Positions 43,105-53,354 of a stretch of DNA of 64,000 nucleotides are shown in pieces (the stretch's first letter is position 1; every line of letters begins with the position of its first letter). The stretch is from Trebonia sp963822615. GTDB lineage: Bacteria; Actinomycetota; Actinomycetes; Streptosporangiales; Streptosporangiaceae. The DNA lies in NCBI GenBank assembly GCA_963822615.1, contig CAWGIM010000021.1:1054001-1118000 (forward strand), in the 5' to 3' direction. A model generated the notes under the pieces. The model did not search any database, was not told the origin of the DNA, and was given only the letters and a program-made list of their open reading frames with translations. Position numbers and translations under genes: made by a program.

Positions 43105-43395
43105 CTAGAGCGCGTCGGGCTTGCCCGCGCCGCGCTCCGGGTTTTCCGGCTGAGGGTCGCCCGGCTTCCCGCTCACGTAGTAGCCGAGCCCGGGGTAGCG
43201 GATCAGCAGGCCCTCCTTGACCAGGACGCCGAGCGCCTTGGAGCAGGTCTGCCGGGCGTGCCCGTATTCCTGGCTGAGCGTCGTGATCGACGGGGTGGCG
43301 GTGCCTGGCTGGTATTTCCCGGCCGCGATGGCTTTCCGCAGGATCCCGGCGAGCTGTACATACGCTCTTGGGTCTGATTCGTCACCTATCGACAT
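43105..43395 (-). CDS. small GntR-type regulator
   Basis: A 96-residue protein that is nearly only a winged helix: YVQLAGILRKAIAAGKYQPGTATPSITTLSQEYGHARQTCSKALGVLVKEGLLIRYPGLGYYVSG. This is the GntR DNA-binding domain (the RxAIxxGxYxPGxxLPSixxLsxeyg pattern), with no effector domain. Such mini-GntR proteins are frequent in actinobacterial chromosomes, often tied to mobile or conjugative functions. ATG at 43395 is six bases after TACGGT (minus strand), and a perfect 22-base palindrome lies immediately upstream, so autorepression is likely. Confidence 0.87.
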   Translation of the reverse strand: MSIGDESDPRAYVQLAGILRKAIAAGKYQPGTATPSITTLSQEYGHARQTCSKALGVLVKEGLLIRYPGLGYYVSGKPGDPQPENPERGAGKPDAL

Positions 43396-43401
43396 CCTTG
43401 T

Positions 43402-43407
43402 ACCGTA
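43402..43407 (-). promoter_or_regulatory. -10 element of the GntR gene
   Basis: TACGGT on the minus strand, six bases before the ATG at 43395. Confidence 0.5.
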
Positions 43408-43409
43408 CT

Positions 43410-43431
43410 CGATTGGCAAAGTTGCCAATCG
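43410..43431. promoter_or_regulatory. GntR operator palindrome
   Basis: CGATTGGCAA-AG-TTGCCAATCG, perfect 10-base arms. It abuts the -10 element of the GntR gene, covering the -12 to -35 region, a classic repressor site. Confidence 0.88.
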
Positions 43432-43479
43432 CAATGCTTCGACAGTAGTCGACCGTAGACGTGACTAGTCATGGGCTGC

Positions 43480-43485
43480 TATGCT
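43480..43485 (+). promoter_or_regulatory. -10 element, leaderless type
   Basis: TATGCT, six bases before the ATG at 43492. It decides the start of the 106-residue protein. Confidence 0.5.
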
Positions 43486-43491
43486 CTCGGC

Positions 43492-43812
43492 ATGTACCTC
43501 TGGGAACTGATCGGTCACGACACGGCCGAGGGGGTGCTCTTGTCCGGCATCGACGGCGACCTGGCGGCCGCCCTGAGCGCCGGCGAGGCCCCCCTCCGCC
43601 AGCAGCGCGGCTTCATCGTGCGCGTCATCGAGGTGGTCGGCCGCATGTCGGTGGCGAACCTCGACGTCATCTACGTGCCCACCGGACGCCGGTGGCTCGG
43701 CCGCCGGACGACGAGCGGGGGAGTGCACTGGGACCATACATTCCACTCGGTCGACCAGGCGACCGCCTACACGCTGGCGGCGAGCCCGGACGCGAGCGCC
43801 GCGAAGAGCTGA
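43492..43812 (+). CDS. conserved-looking hypothetical protein, 106 residues
   Basis: I do not recognise a family. The protein starts MYLWELIGHDTAEGVLLSGIDG, has a beta-rich middle (RGFIVRVIEVVGRMSVANLDVIYVPTGRRWLGRRT) and ends HWDHTFHSVDQATAYTLAASP. No membrane helix or signal. It is divergent from the GntR regulator and shares its control region. The ATG at 43492 is favoured over 43471 because TATGCT lies six bases upstream. Codon use matches its neighbours, so it is likely a real gene. Confidence 0.6.
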   Translation: MYLWELIGHDTAEGVLLSGIDGDLAAALSAGEAPLRQQRGFIVRVIEVVGRMSVANLDVIYVPTGRRWLGRRTTSGGVHWDHTFHSVDQATAYTLAASPDASAAKS

Positions 43813-43894
43813 GCGCGCCCGTCTCCCTGCCGCCTGACCCGCCGCCCTACCCGGCCCGCCCGGCACCCAGGCGGTGTGCGGGACGATAGGGAAC

Positions 43895-44824
43895 ATGCGA
43901 CTCAGGATCTTCACCGAGCCCCAGCAGGGGGCCAGCTACGCCACGCTCCGCAGCGTCGCCAAGGCAGCGGAAGACCTCGGCTTCGACGCCTTCTTCCGCT
44001 CCGACCACTACCTGAAGATGGGCGACGTGCCGGGTGCACCAGGCCCGTCCGATGCCTGGACCACGCTGGCCGGCCTGGCCGTCGAGACCAGCCGGATCCG
44101 GCTGGGCACGCTGGTCACCTCCGCCACCTTCCGCTACCCGGGCCCCCTCGCGATCGCGGTGGCCGGCGTTGACGAGATGAGCGGCGGACGGGTTGAGCTC
44201 GGCCTCGGTGCGGGCTGGTACCAGGCGGAGCACGACGCCTACGGCATCCCGTTCCCGCCGCTCGGGGAGCGCTTCGACCGCCTGGAAGAGCAGCTCGCGG
44301 TCATCACCGGGCTGTGGGAGACGCCGGCCGGCGCCAAGTTCTCCTATCAGGGCAGCTACTTCCAGGTCACCGACTCACCCGCGCTGCCCAAGCCAGTCCA
44401 GCGGCCGCGTCCGCCGGTGATCGTCGGCGGGCACGGGCCGCGCCGCACGCCCGCGCTGGCCGCCCGGTACGCCGACGAGTTCAACATCGCGTTCTCGGCC
44501 GCCGACGAGGTCGCCGCGCAGTTCGGCCGGGTACGGGAAGCGTGCACCGCCGCCGGGCGCGACCCGGCCACGCTCACCTACAGTGCGGCCCAGGTGGTCT
44601 GCTGCGGCAAGGACGAGGCGACGACCGCCCGCCGCGCCGCTGCGATCGGCCGGGACCTGGGCGATCTGCGCGCCAACGGCCTGGCCGGGTCGCCCGCGCA
44701 GATCGTCGACAAGCTCGGCACCTTCGCCGAGGCAGGCGCGGAAACCGTTTACCTGCAGGTCCTCGACCTAGCTGACCTCGACCAGCTGGCGGACATCGCC
44801 GAAGGGGTGCTGCCCCAGGTGTAG
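43895..44824 (+). CDS. LLM-class F420-dependent oxidoreductase
   Basis: A 309-residue TIM-barrel luciferase-like protein. MRLRIFTEPQQGASYATLRSVAKAAEDLGFDAFFRSDHY begins the barrel; TSRIRLGTLVTSATFRYPGPLAIAVAGVDEMSGGRVELGLGAGWYQAEHDAYG contains the family's GRxxLGLGAGW motif; PPVIVGGHGPRRTPALAARYADEFN is the phosphate-binding part. This subgroup uses F420 in place of FMN in actinobacteria. Substrate unknown. ATG at 43895 chosen over 43874. It stands alone between the 106-residue gene and the giant repeat protein. Confidence 0.9.
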   Translation: MRLRIFTEPQQGASYATLRSVAKAAEDLGFDAFFRSDHYLKMGDVPGAPGPSDAWTTLAGLAVETSRIRLGTLVTSATFRYPGPLAIAVAGVDEMSGGRVELGLGAGWYQAEHDAYGIPFPPLGERFDRLEEQLAVITGLWETPAGAKFSYQGSYFQVTDSPALPKPVQRPRPPVIVGGHGPRRTPALAARYADEFNIAFSAADEVAAQFGRVREACTAAGRDPATLTYSAAQVVCCGKDEATTARRAAAIGRDLGDLRANGLAGSPAQIVDKLGTFAEAGAETVYLQVLDLADLDQLADIAEGVLPQV

Positions 44825-44831
44825 CCGGAAC

Positions 44832-44876
44832 CGGCGGCGGCACCCGGCCGCAGGGGGCGCCCGGGAGCCGCCGCCG
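44832..44876 (+). terminator. hairpin after the LLM gene
   Basis: CGGCGGCGGC and GCCGCCGCCG pair across 25 bases, beginning eight bases after the stop. It separates the LLM gene from the repeat protein. Confidence 0.65.
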
Positions 44877-44960
44877 CGATGAGTTCGGGCTGGTCGGCAC
44901 GCGATTGCGCAGAGCGGGGTACTTGCACTGCCGCGGTTGCTTACGATCGTTGATGTGGGA

Positions 44961-47900
44961 ATGTTCTCTGGGGGGCGGCGCGGGCAACCGGGGCCTGAGG
45001 CTTATCCCCGACCGGGCGAGGACACGGACGGCGCAGCAGGCGGCTGGCCGGGCGGCGCCAACCCCGGGCCGGACGCACCGCACGGGGCAGCGCCCGAGCC
45101 CGGCTGGGGCCCCGGCCCCGGCTACCCGGGGGGCCAGGGGGTTCCCGGAGGACAAGGGTACCCAGAAGGACAAGGTTATCCAGGGGGACAGGGCTACCCG
45201 GGAGAACAGGGTTACCCAGGGCAGCAGGGTTACCCAGGGCAGCAGGGTTACCCAGGGCAACAGGGCTACCCGGGACAACACGGTTACCCGGGAGCGCAGG
45301 ACTATCCCGGGGCGCAGGACCATCCTGGGCCGCAGGGCTTCGGCGGGGCGCCGTTTCCGTCAGGGGAGCCGGCCTTCGCGGGCGCTCCCGGGCCGTACCA
45401 GGGGCCAGCGGCCGGCGGTCCTGGGTATGCCGGAGCGCCGGCCGCCGGCCAGCAGTTCGCCGGCCAGTTCCCGGGGCAGCCGTTCCCGGGACCGCAGTTC
45501 CCTGGCCAGCAGTTCGCCGGCCAGCAGTTCCTGGGCCAGCCCGTCGCGGGCGGTGGCTTCACCGCCCAGGCCCCGCTAGCCGGCTCCGTCCCGCAGTCCG
45601 GGGCCTGGCCCGGCGGGCCCGCGCAGCCCGGTCCGCCGCAGGCTGGCCCGGCCCAGCCGGGTGTCATGCGGCCGCCCGCCCCGCCCGGTGCCGCGCCGCC
45701 GTACTGGACGGATTATCCCGGGCCGCTGGGGCCCGCCCAGGCCGGGCAGGGTGGCAGCGGGCAGGGGTACTCCGGCGGCCAGGGGTACTCCGGCGGCCAG
45801 GGTGGGTACTCCGGCGGGCAGGGCGGGTACTCCGGCGGGCAGGGTGGCGGTTACCCGGGCGGCCCGGGGACGGCCCAGCCGTACGACCAGGGCCAGTTCG
45901 GGGCCGCGCCGCTCGCCTCGCCCGCCGGGGCGCAGCCGCCCTTCACCCAGCCCGCCCCCGCACCGTTGCCTCCTTACGGTTCCGGCCCTTACGGTTCCGG
46001 CCCTGGCGGCGACGGCTCGCCTGGGCTGGCCGGCTTCGCTGGCCCGAACGACGTCTCCGGCCAGGGTTATTACCCGCCAGGCGGCACCGCCGTCCCCGGC
46101 GGGTACCCCGGCCAGCCGAACGGTCAGTACGGCGGCCCGGCTCAGCCCGGCCCGTACGGCCAGGGGCGGCCCTCCGCGCCCGGGCCGGCGCCGCCCGGGC
46201 CGGGCGGCGCGACCAGCCCGACCAGCCCGTATCCGGGCCAGCCGTTCCCGGCTGGCCCGTATCCAGGCCAGCCGTCGGGCGGGCAGCCGTTTCCCGGTCA
46301 GTCCGGGGCGCCAGCCCCGTATGCCCCCCAGCCCGGCCAGCCGTACCAAGGCCAGCCGTACCAAGGCCAGTCCTATCCGGGCCAGCCGTACCCCGGCCAG
46401 CCCGGTCAGCCTGCCGGGCCGGGCCAGTTCGCGGCACCCGGCCAGTTCGCGGCACCCGGCCAGTTCGCGGCACCCGGCCAGTTCGCCGGGACCGCCCAGT
46501 ACGCGTCGCCGGGGCCGTTTCCGCCGTCGCCAGACTACGCCGGCCCGGGCCCATCGGCTGGCCCCGGGCCGGTGCCGCCCGGCCGGCTGCCGACACTCTC
46601 CGCCGCCGGTAGCGGAGGCGCCCCGAGGCCAGGACCGCCGGGCGCCGCGGACGACGCGGACCGGGTGCTAACGCCCACCACCATCTTCGCGCCCGGCAGC
46701 CTCATCAGCCCGCCCAGCGATGCCGAAGACGACGGGCCGCTGCCGCCGGGCGCCCCTGACGGCGCCGACCCCCGCTACGGCGCCCCGCCCGGCTACGCCC
46801 CGTACCCAGGCCAGGCCCCGTACGGCGGTCAGGCTCCCTTTGCCGGCCAGGGGCAGGCCCCTTATCCCGGTCAAGCCCCCCAGCCAGGCCAGGCCCCCTA
46901 TTCAGGCCAGGCCCCCTACCCCGGCCAGGCCCCGTACTCAGGTCAAGCACCGTACCCGGGCCAGGCCGATTACCCCGGGCCGCCGCCGCCTGGCGGCGCG
47001 GACGGCTTCGCCGCGGCCGCTCGTTTCCCTGGTCCCGGCGGGCACCCGGGGCGTGAGCCCTACCGGGCGCCCGAGCAGGCGCACGACGCCGGACCCTTCA
47101 CCACCAACGGGGCATTCCCCGGCTACGACCACCCCTATCCGGGCAGCGACAGCGCTCAGCGCGGCAACGGCGGCCAACCGCCGGTCAACGGCAGCCCCTA
47201 CCCGGGCAGCGCCCCGACGTTCGGTGACGCCCGCGGGGCAGCCGGGTTCCCTGGCGATCCCGGCTACGGCGGGCCGGCCGACCGCGCGCCTCGCAGCCAG
47301 CATCAGCCCGGCCAGCCTTATCCTGGCCAGCCGTACCCCGGTCAGCCGTACCCCGGTCAGCCCTACCCGGCCCAGCCGGCCGGCCAGGGCGCCCCCGTCG
47401 GCGGGCCCCCCGGCCCGCACCCGTACGGCTGGTCCCCGGCCCCAGGAGAGGCACCGACAGCGGGTGCCCCCTACCCGAACACGCCCTACGCGGCCGCCCC
47501 CTACCAGGATTCCGCGTTCCCGGGCCCTCACTACGACGGCCCGCCGCCCGGCCCGCGTTACGACGGCCCGCGCTACGACGGCCCGCGCTACGACGGCCCG
47601 CGCTACGACGGCCCGCACCACGACGGACTTCGCCGTGAGGGCCCCGGCGCGGCCGGTCAGGCGGCACCGGAACCGGGTTACCGCGGGTCCGGTGCGGACG
47701 CGACCGGTTTCTCCACCGGTAACGTCTTCCCGCCTGGTAGCGGCTTTCCAGCGGATAACGGCTTCCCCGGCGGTAACGCCTACCGCTCGGACACCGGGTT
47801 CGCCGGGGGCGCCCGCCCCTACCCGGACTACCAGGCCCGGCCCGCCGACGTCCATCTCGGTGCACCCGGAAGGCTGCGCGATCCCGTCGTCAACGATGAG

Positions 47901-48851
47901 CAAGGCGGCAACGACGAGCAAGGCGGCAACGACGAGCAAGGCGGCAACGGGGAGTACGGCGAGTACGCGCACGTGATCCGCGAGGACGGCCCGGGCGCAC
48001 CGCTCGCGGGGTCGCCTGGCAACCGCGGCCAAGGGCAGCGGCCCGGCGAAAGGCAGCCAGGCGGTGCGCCGCCCGCCGCCGGGCGGGCACCTGGTCCGGC
48101 CGACGCGCAGGACGCGCAGGACGCGGCACCCGCCGGGCCGGGTGGTGCCCGCGCCATCACGGCCGGCCCGGCCGCCGCTGTGCCTGCCGCCAAGGTGGCC
48201 GCCAACGCACCACCCAACGCACCCGCCAACGCGCCGGCTGCCGCTGCCGCCAGCAGCCCCGCACTGGCCAGTACCCAGGAGCTCACCAGGGCGGGCGGGC
48301 CGGCCAAGCTGGAACCGGAACAGGTCTACGGTCCCGACGATCCCGCCTACGGGCCGACCGCGGCCCGCTGGCGCCAGCCGCCTGCCGACCAGCCCACGGC
48401 GCCGGACGACCGCCCGGCCGGGCCCGAAGCCGACGGCGACTCGCCCGCCGTGCGGGGGCCGTTCGAGCCGCTGCCCCCGGCGGAGCAGCACGGCGCGGAC
48501 CAGCCGGACCCTGAGCACCACGACCCGGAAGCGGGGCCGGGGCCAGCCGCACCGGAACCGGCCGACGAGCTACCGGACGTGCTCGAATTCGGCGCCCCGA
48601 CCGATCCCGAGGCGGGCACGCTCGGTGACCTCAAGGACATGTACCTGACCGCCGAGGCGATCACCCCGGACCGTCTCGAACGGCACTTCGACCAGCTCCT
48701 CGAGCGGCAGCGGCAGCTGATCAGCGACTACTTCAAGGAGGAGGCCGGCCCCGGCCCGGCCGAGGTGCCCGACGCCTCGGCCACGCCGTTCGGCTTCGAC
48801 CGGGCCGACAGCCTCGCCGGGCTGCGCGGCGAACTGCGCGGCATTACGTGA
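44961..48851 (+). CDS. 1296-residue PYPGQ-repeat disordered protein
   Basis: A very large low-complexity protein, dominated by Gly, Pro, Gln, Ala and Tyr. Residues about 60-115 are GYPGQQ/GYPGEQ hexa- and nonapeptides; later blocks include QFAGQQF, GYSGGQG, PYPGQ and PYSGQA, GQFAAP four times, YDGPRYDGP and NDEQGG three times. There is no signal peptide or membrane helix, so it should be cytoplasmic and unfolded. Only the last 110 residues look folded: LPDVLEFGAPTDPEAGTLGDLKDMYLTAEAITPDRLERHFDQLLERQRQLISDYFKEE, an amphipathic helix or coiled coil. The N-terminus MFSGGRRGQPG is basic. No break in 3.9 kb despite the repeats, so the frame is under selection. ATG at 44961 follows GTGGGA. Repeats recall phase-separating tails of eukaryotic annexin/synexin-type proteins; function here unknown. 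Confidence 0.7.
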   Translation: MFSGGRRGQPGPEAYPRPGEDTDGAAGGWPGGANPGPDAPHGAAPEPGWGPGPGYPGGQGVPGGQGYPEGQGYPGGQGYPGEQGYPGQQGYPGQQGYPGQQGYPGQHGYPGAQDYPGAQDHPGPQGFGGAPFPSGEPAFAGAPGPYQGPAAGGPGYAGAPAAGQQFAGQFPGQPFPGPQFPGQQFAGQQFLGQPVAGGGFTAQAPLAGSVPQSGAWPGGPAQPGPPQAGPAQPGVMRPPAPPGAAPPYWTDYPGPLGPAQAGQGGSGQGYSGGQGYSGGQGGYSGGQGGYSGGQGGGYPGGPGTAQPYDQGQFGAAPLASPAGAQPPFTQPAPAPLPPYGSGPYGSGPGGDGSPGLAGFAGPNDVSGQGYYPPGGTAVPGGYPGQPNGQYGGPAQPGPYGQGRPSAPGPAPPGPGGATSPTSPYPGQPFPAGPYPGQPSGGQPFPGQSGAPAPYAPQPGQPYQGQPYQGQSYPGQPYPGQPGQPAGPGQFAAPGQFAAPGQFAAPGQFAGTAQYASPGPFPPSPDYAGPGPSAGPGPVPPGRLPTLSAAGSGGAPRPGPPGAADDADRVLTPTTIFAPGSLISPPSDAEDDGPLPPGAPDGADPRYGAPPGYAPYPGQAPYGGQAPFAGQGQAPYPGQAPQPGQAPYSGQAPYPGQAPYSGQAPYPGQADYPGPPPPGGADGFAAAARFPGPGGHPGREPYRAPEQAHDAGPFTTNGAFPGYDHPYPGSDSAQRGNGGQPPVNGSPYPGSAPTFGDARGAAGFPGDPGYGGPADRAPRSQHQPGQPYPGQPYPGQPYPGQPYPAQPAGQGAPVGGPPGPHPYGWSPAPGEAPTAGAPYPNTPYAAAPYQDSAFPGPHYDGPPPGPRYDGPRYDGPRYDGPRYDGPHHDGLRREGPGAAGQAAPEPGYRGSGADATGFSTGNVFPPGSGFPADNGFPGGNAYRSDTGFAGGARPYPDYQARPADVHLGAPGRLRDPVVNDEQGGNDEQGGNDEQGGNGEYGEYAHVIREDGPGAPLAGSPGNRGQGQRPGERQPGGAPPAAGRAPGPADAQDAQDAAPAGPGGARAITAGPAAAVPAAKVAANAPPNAPANAPAAAAASSPALASTQELTRAGGPAKLEPEQVYGPDDPAYGPTAARWRQPPADQPTAPDDRPAGPEADGDSPAVRGPFEPLPPAEQHGADQPDPEHHDPEAGPGPAAPEPADELPDVLEFGAPTDPEAGTLGDLKDMYLTAEAITPDRLERHFDQLLERQRQLISDYFKEEAGPGPAEVPDASATPFGFDRADSLAGLRGELRGIT
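45135..45310 (+). repeat. GYPGQQ-coding tandem repeats
   Basis: About eleven imperfect copies of a 15-18-bp unit (core GGTTACCCAGGGCAGCAG) within the giant protein gene. Further arrays lie at 45760-45850, 46325-46400, 46428-46490, 46850-46970, 47310-47380, 47535-47620 and 47893-47947. Confidence 0.85.
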
Positions 48852-49078
48852 CCTGGGCGGCCGCTCCCCATCGGGCGACCCCATCAGGTACCTTGATATC
48901 GAGATACTGTAGGTTACTTACCGGCGAACCGGGCGCTGCCGCTTCGCGGGCCCGCGAAGGCGCGGGGACCCGCGCCACGGGCGGACGACGCGGACCCGTC
49001 GCCGGGGTGATCACGCCGGCCCGGAACCGCGGGCACGGCAATAGGGGCAGGGAACTGGGCGAGGAGGCTCAACCAACG
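48852..49078. other. aconitase leader and promoter region
   Basis: No gene seen in these 227 bases. The left part is relatively AT-rich with a palindrome at 48892-48903 and TAGGTT as a possible -10. The rest would be a roughly 150-base leader ending in GAGGAGG 11 bases before the ATG. Confidence 0.5.
48892..48903. promoter_or_regulatory. palindrome in the aconitase promoter
   Basis: CTTGATATCGAG, a 12-base inverted repeat with one mismatched pair, followed by ATACTGTAGGTTAC. It lies in the likely -35/-10 region and is a candidate repressor site. Confidence 0.5.
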
Positions 49079-51769
<2,691 letters not shown>

Positions 51770-51781
51770 CGACGCAGTGCC

Positions 51782-51817
51782 GTTGCCGCCCCCGGGCCTC
51801 AGGCCCGGGGCGGCAAC
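51782..51817 (+). terminator. terminator after acnA
   Basis: GTTGCCGCCCCCGGGCCT and AGGCCCGGGGCGGCAAC pair with a one-base bulge, 13 bases after the stop. A second small hairpin (AGCCGC/GCGGCT) lies at 51829-51845. Confidence 0.9.
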
Positions 51818-51866
51818 CAGGTTCCCCGAGCCGCGCTTTGCGGCTGTCGCGCCTGCACCGGGCCGA

Positions 51867-51872
51867 TAGGCT
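51867..51872 (+). promoter_or_regulatory. -10 element, leaderless type
   Basis: TAGGCT, six bases before the ATG at 51879. Confidence 0.55.
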
Positions 51873-51878
51873 CAGGGC

Positions 51879-53354
51879 ATGGCTAACGACCACTCCCGCG
51901 ATATCGCCGACGACGACGCCGACTTTGATGACATCGATATCAAGGAGGCGCTCGGGCTGCCCGACGCGCTGCCGCCGATCCGGCTGCTGCCGCTGACCGA
52001 GCTGGCCGGCCTGGCGCGCACCGCGCCGGTCGCCCGGCAGCTGGCCGCGCTGGCCGAATGGGTCGGCAAGGACGGCCGCGAGGTGGACGAGGACGGCCTG
52101 CTGACCCCGGAAGACGCGGCCAGCGCGGCCGCGGCGGTCGGCGTGGACGGCGACGACCTGGCCCTGCTGTGGGAGTACGCGTTCGCCGCCGAGTGGCTGG
52201 ACACGAACCTCGAGGACGAGGACCGGGACCCGGACACCGACCCCGAGCGGGCGATCCAGGGCGAGACCGCGGGCGACTGGGCGTCCGGCGACGACACGCG
52301 GGTGTTCGCCGCCTGGACCTACACGTTCGCGGCCGTGCTGAGCGAGACGCTGCTGCTGTACGGCCCCGAGCCTGAGGTCGAGGGGGACGACGAGGACGAC
52401 GAGCCCGAGTTCGACTTCCTCGGCCAGGGGATGGCCATGGCGGTGCTGCTGTTCCTGGCCCGCCGGGAGGGCCTCACCCTGGACGAGTTCGCCGAGGTGC
52501 TGTGGGAGAACGCGGCCGGCGGGCACGACCCGGAGGACCACGACGCGCACGAGGAGATCGCCGAGGCCCGCGCGGAGTGGGAGGCCGACTACGGCGACGC
52601 CGCCGGCCTGCTGCTCGACAAGCTCAGGGACGTGCTCGCGGTCACCGAGGACAGTGCCGGCGACGGCAGCGGGGAGAACATCCAGCTCACCCCGCTCGGC
52701 CTGGCCTCGCTGCACGACCAGCTGGTCGAGGCGGGGGTCGAGATCGCGCTGCTGCCGCAGACCGCGGCCGAGCTGTCGGGGACGGAGCTGCTGGCGATGG
52801 CGGGCGGGGTGACCGACGCCGCCTTCGAGGCCGAGGCCGAGGGCTGGATCGCCGCCCGCGGGCCGTTGCCCGCCGCCCGCGAGCTGCTCGAGCTGGCGGC
52901 CGAGTCCGAGCCGGGGGAGCGGATGCTGGCGGTCGCCACCGTCACCGAGATCGGCGCCCCGGCCGAGCCCGCCTGGCGGGACAGCCTCACGGTGCCGCCG
53001 GTCCGCGCCTACGCGAAGGTCGCCCTGGCGCAGCTTGCTGGCATCAGCCCGGACGGCGACGACCCGGCCGAGCTGCCGGCCGAGCTGGAGATGACGCCGG
53101 AAGACCTCGCCTGGGTCGCCACCGACCTGCTCAGCCTCGCCATCGACGAGGAGTTCCCCGACCCCGACTACCTCGCGGTCAGCTTCCGCGAGGCGGTCCC
53201 GGTCGGCCGCGAGCAGGCGCTGTTCGAGGGAATGGCCGTCGGCGGCCACCCGGACACCGTGCTGGTGCTCACCCACCTGGGCGAGTACCACCCGGACAAG
53301 CAGGTCGCCAAGGCGGCCCGGACGGCCGCGCACAAGGCCGGGTCGCGGGGGTGA
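51879..53354 (+). CDS. acidic protein of unknown function, 491 residues
   Basis: I do not recognise the family. The protein is rich in Asp/Glu and Ala and looks all-helical. Segments: IKEALGLPDALPPIRLLPLTELAGLARTAPVARQLAALAEWVG; an acidic linker (TNLEDEDRDPDTDPER); AAWTYTFAAVLSETLLLYG with another acid run (EGDDEDDEPEFD); LTPLGLASLHDQLVEAGVEI, a winged-helix-like piece; and a C-terminal helical-repeat part (ERMLAVATVTEIG; HPDTVLVLTHLGEYHPDKQVAKAARTAAHKA). The ending resembles HEAT-like repeats by pattern. No signal peptide. Leaderless ATG. Its stop overlaps the start of the phosphoesterase (GTGA), so both are co-translated. Confidence 0.75.
   Translation: MANDHSRDIADDDADFDDIDIKEALGLPDALPPIRLLPLTELAGLARTAPVARQLAALAEWVGKDGREVDEDGLLTPEDAASAAAAVGVDGDDLALLWEYAFAAEWLDTNLEDEDRDPDTDPERAIQGETAGDWASGDDTRVFAAWTYTFAAVLSETLLLYGPEPEVEGDDEDDEPEFDFLGQGMAMAVLLFLARREGLTLDEFAEVLWENAAGGHDPEDHDAHEEIAEARAEWEADYGDAAGLLLDKLRDVLAVTEDSAGDGSGENIQLTPLGLASLHDQLVEAGVEIALLPQTAAELSGTELLAMAGGVTDAAFEAEAEGWIAARGPLPAARELLELAAESEPGERMLAVATVTEIGAPAEPAWRDSLTVPPVRAYAKVALAQLAGISPDGDDPAELPAELEMTPEDLAWVATDLLSLAIDEEFPDPDYLAVSFREAVPVGREQALFEGMAVGGHPDTVLVLTHLGEYHPDKQVAKAARTAAHKAGSRG

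Noticed and set aside
45135..45310. Possible CRISPR array
   Set aside because: The regularly spaced units are in-frame GYPGQQ codons with no unique spacers and no cas genes nearby.
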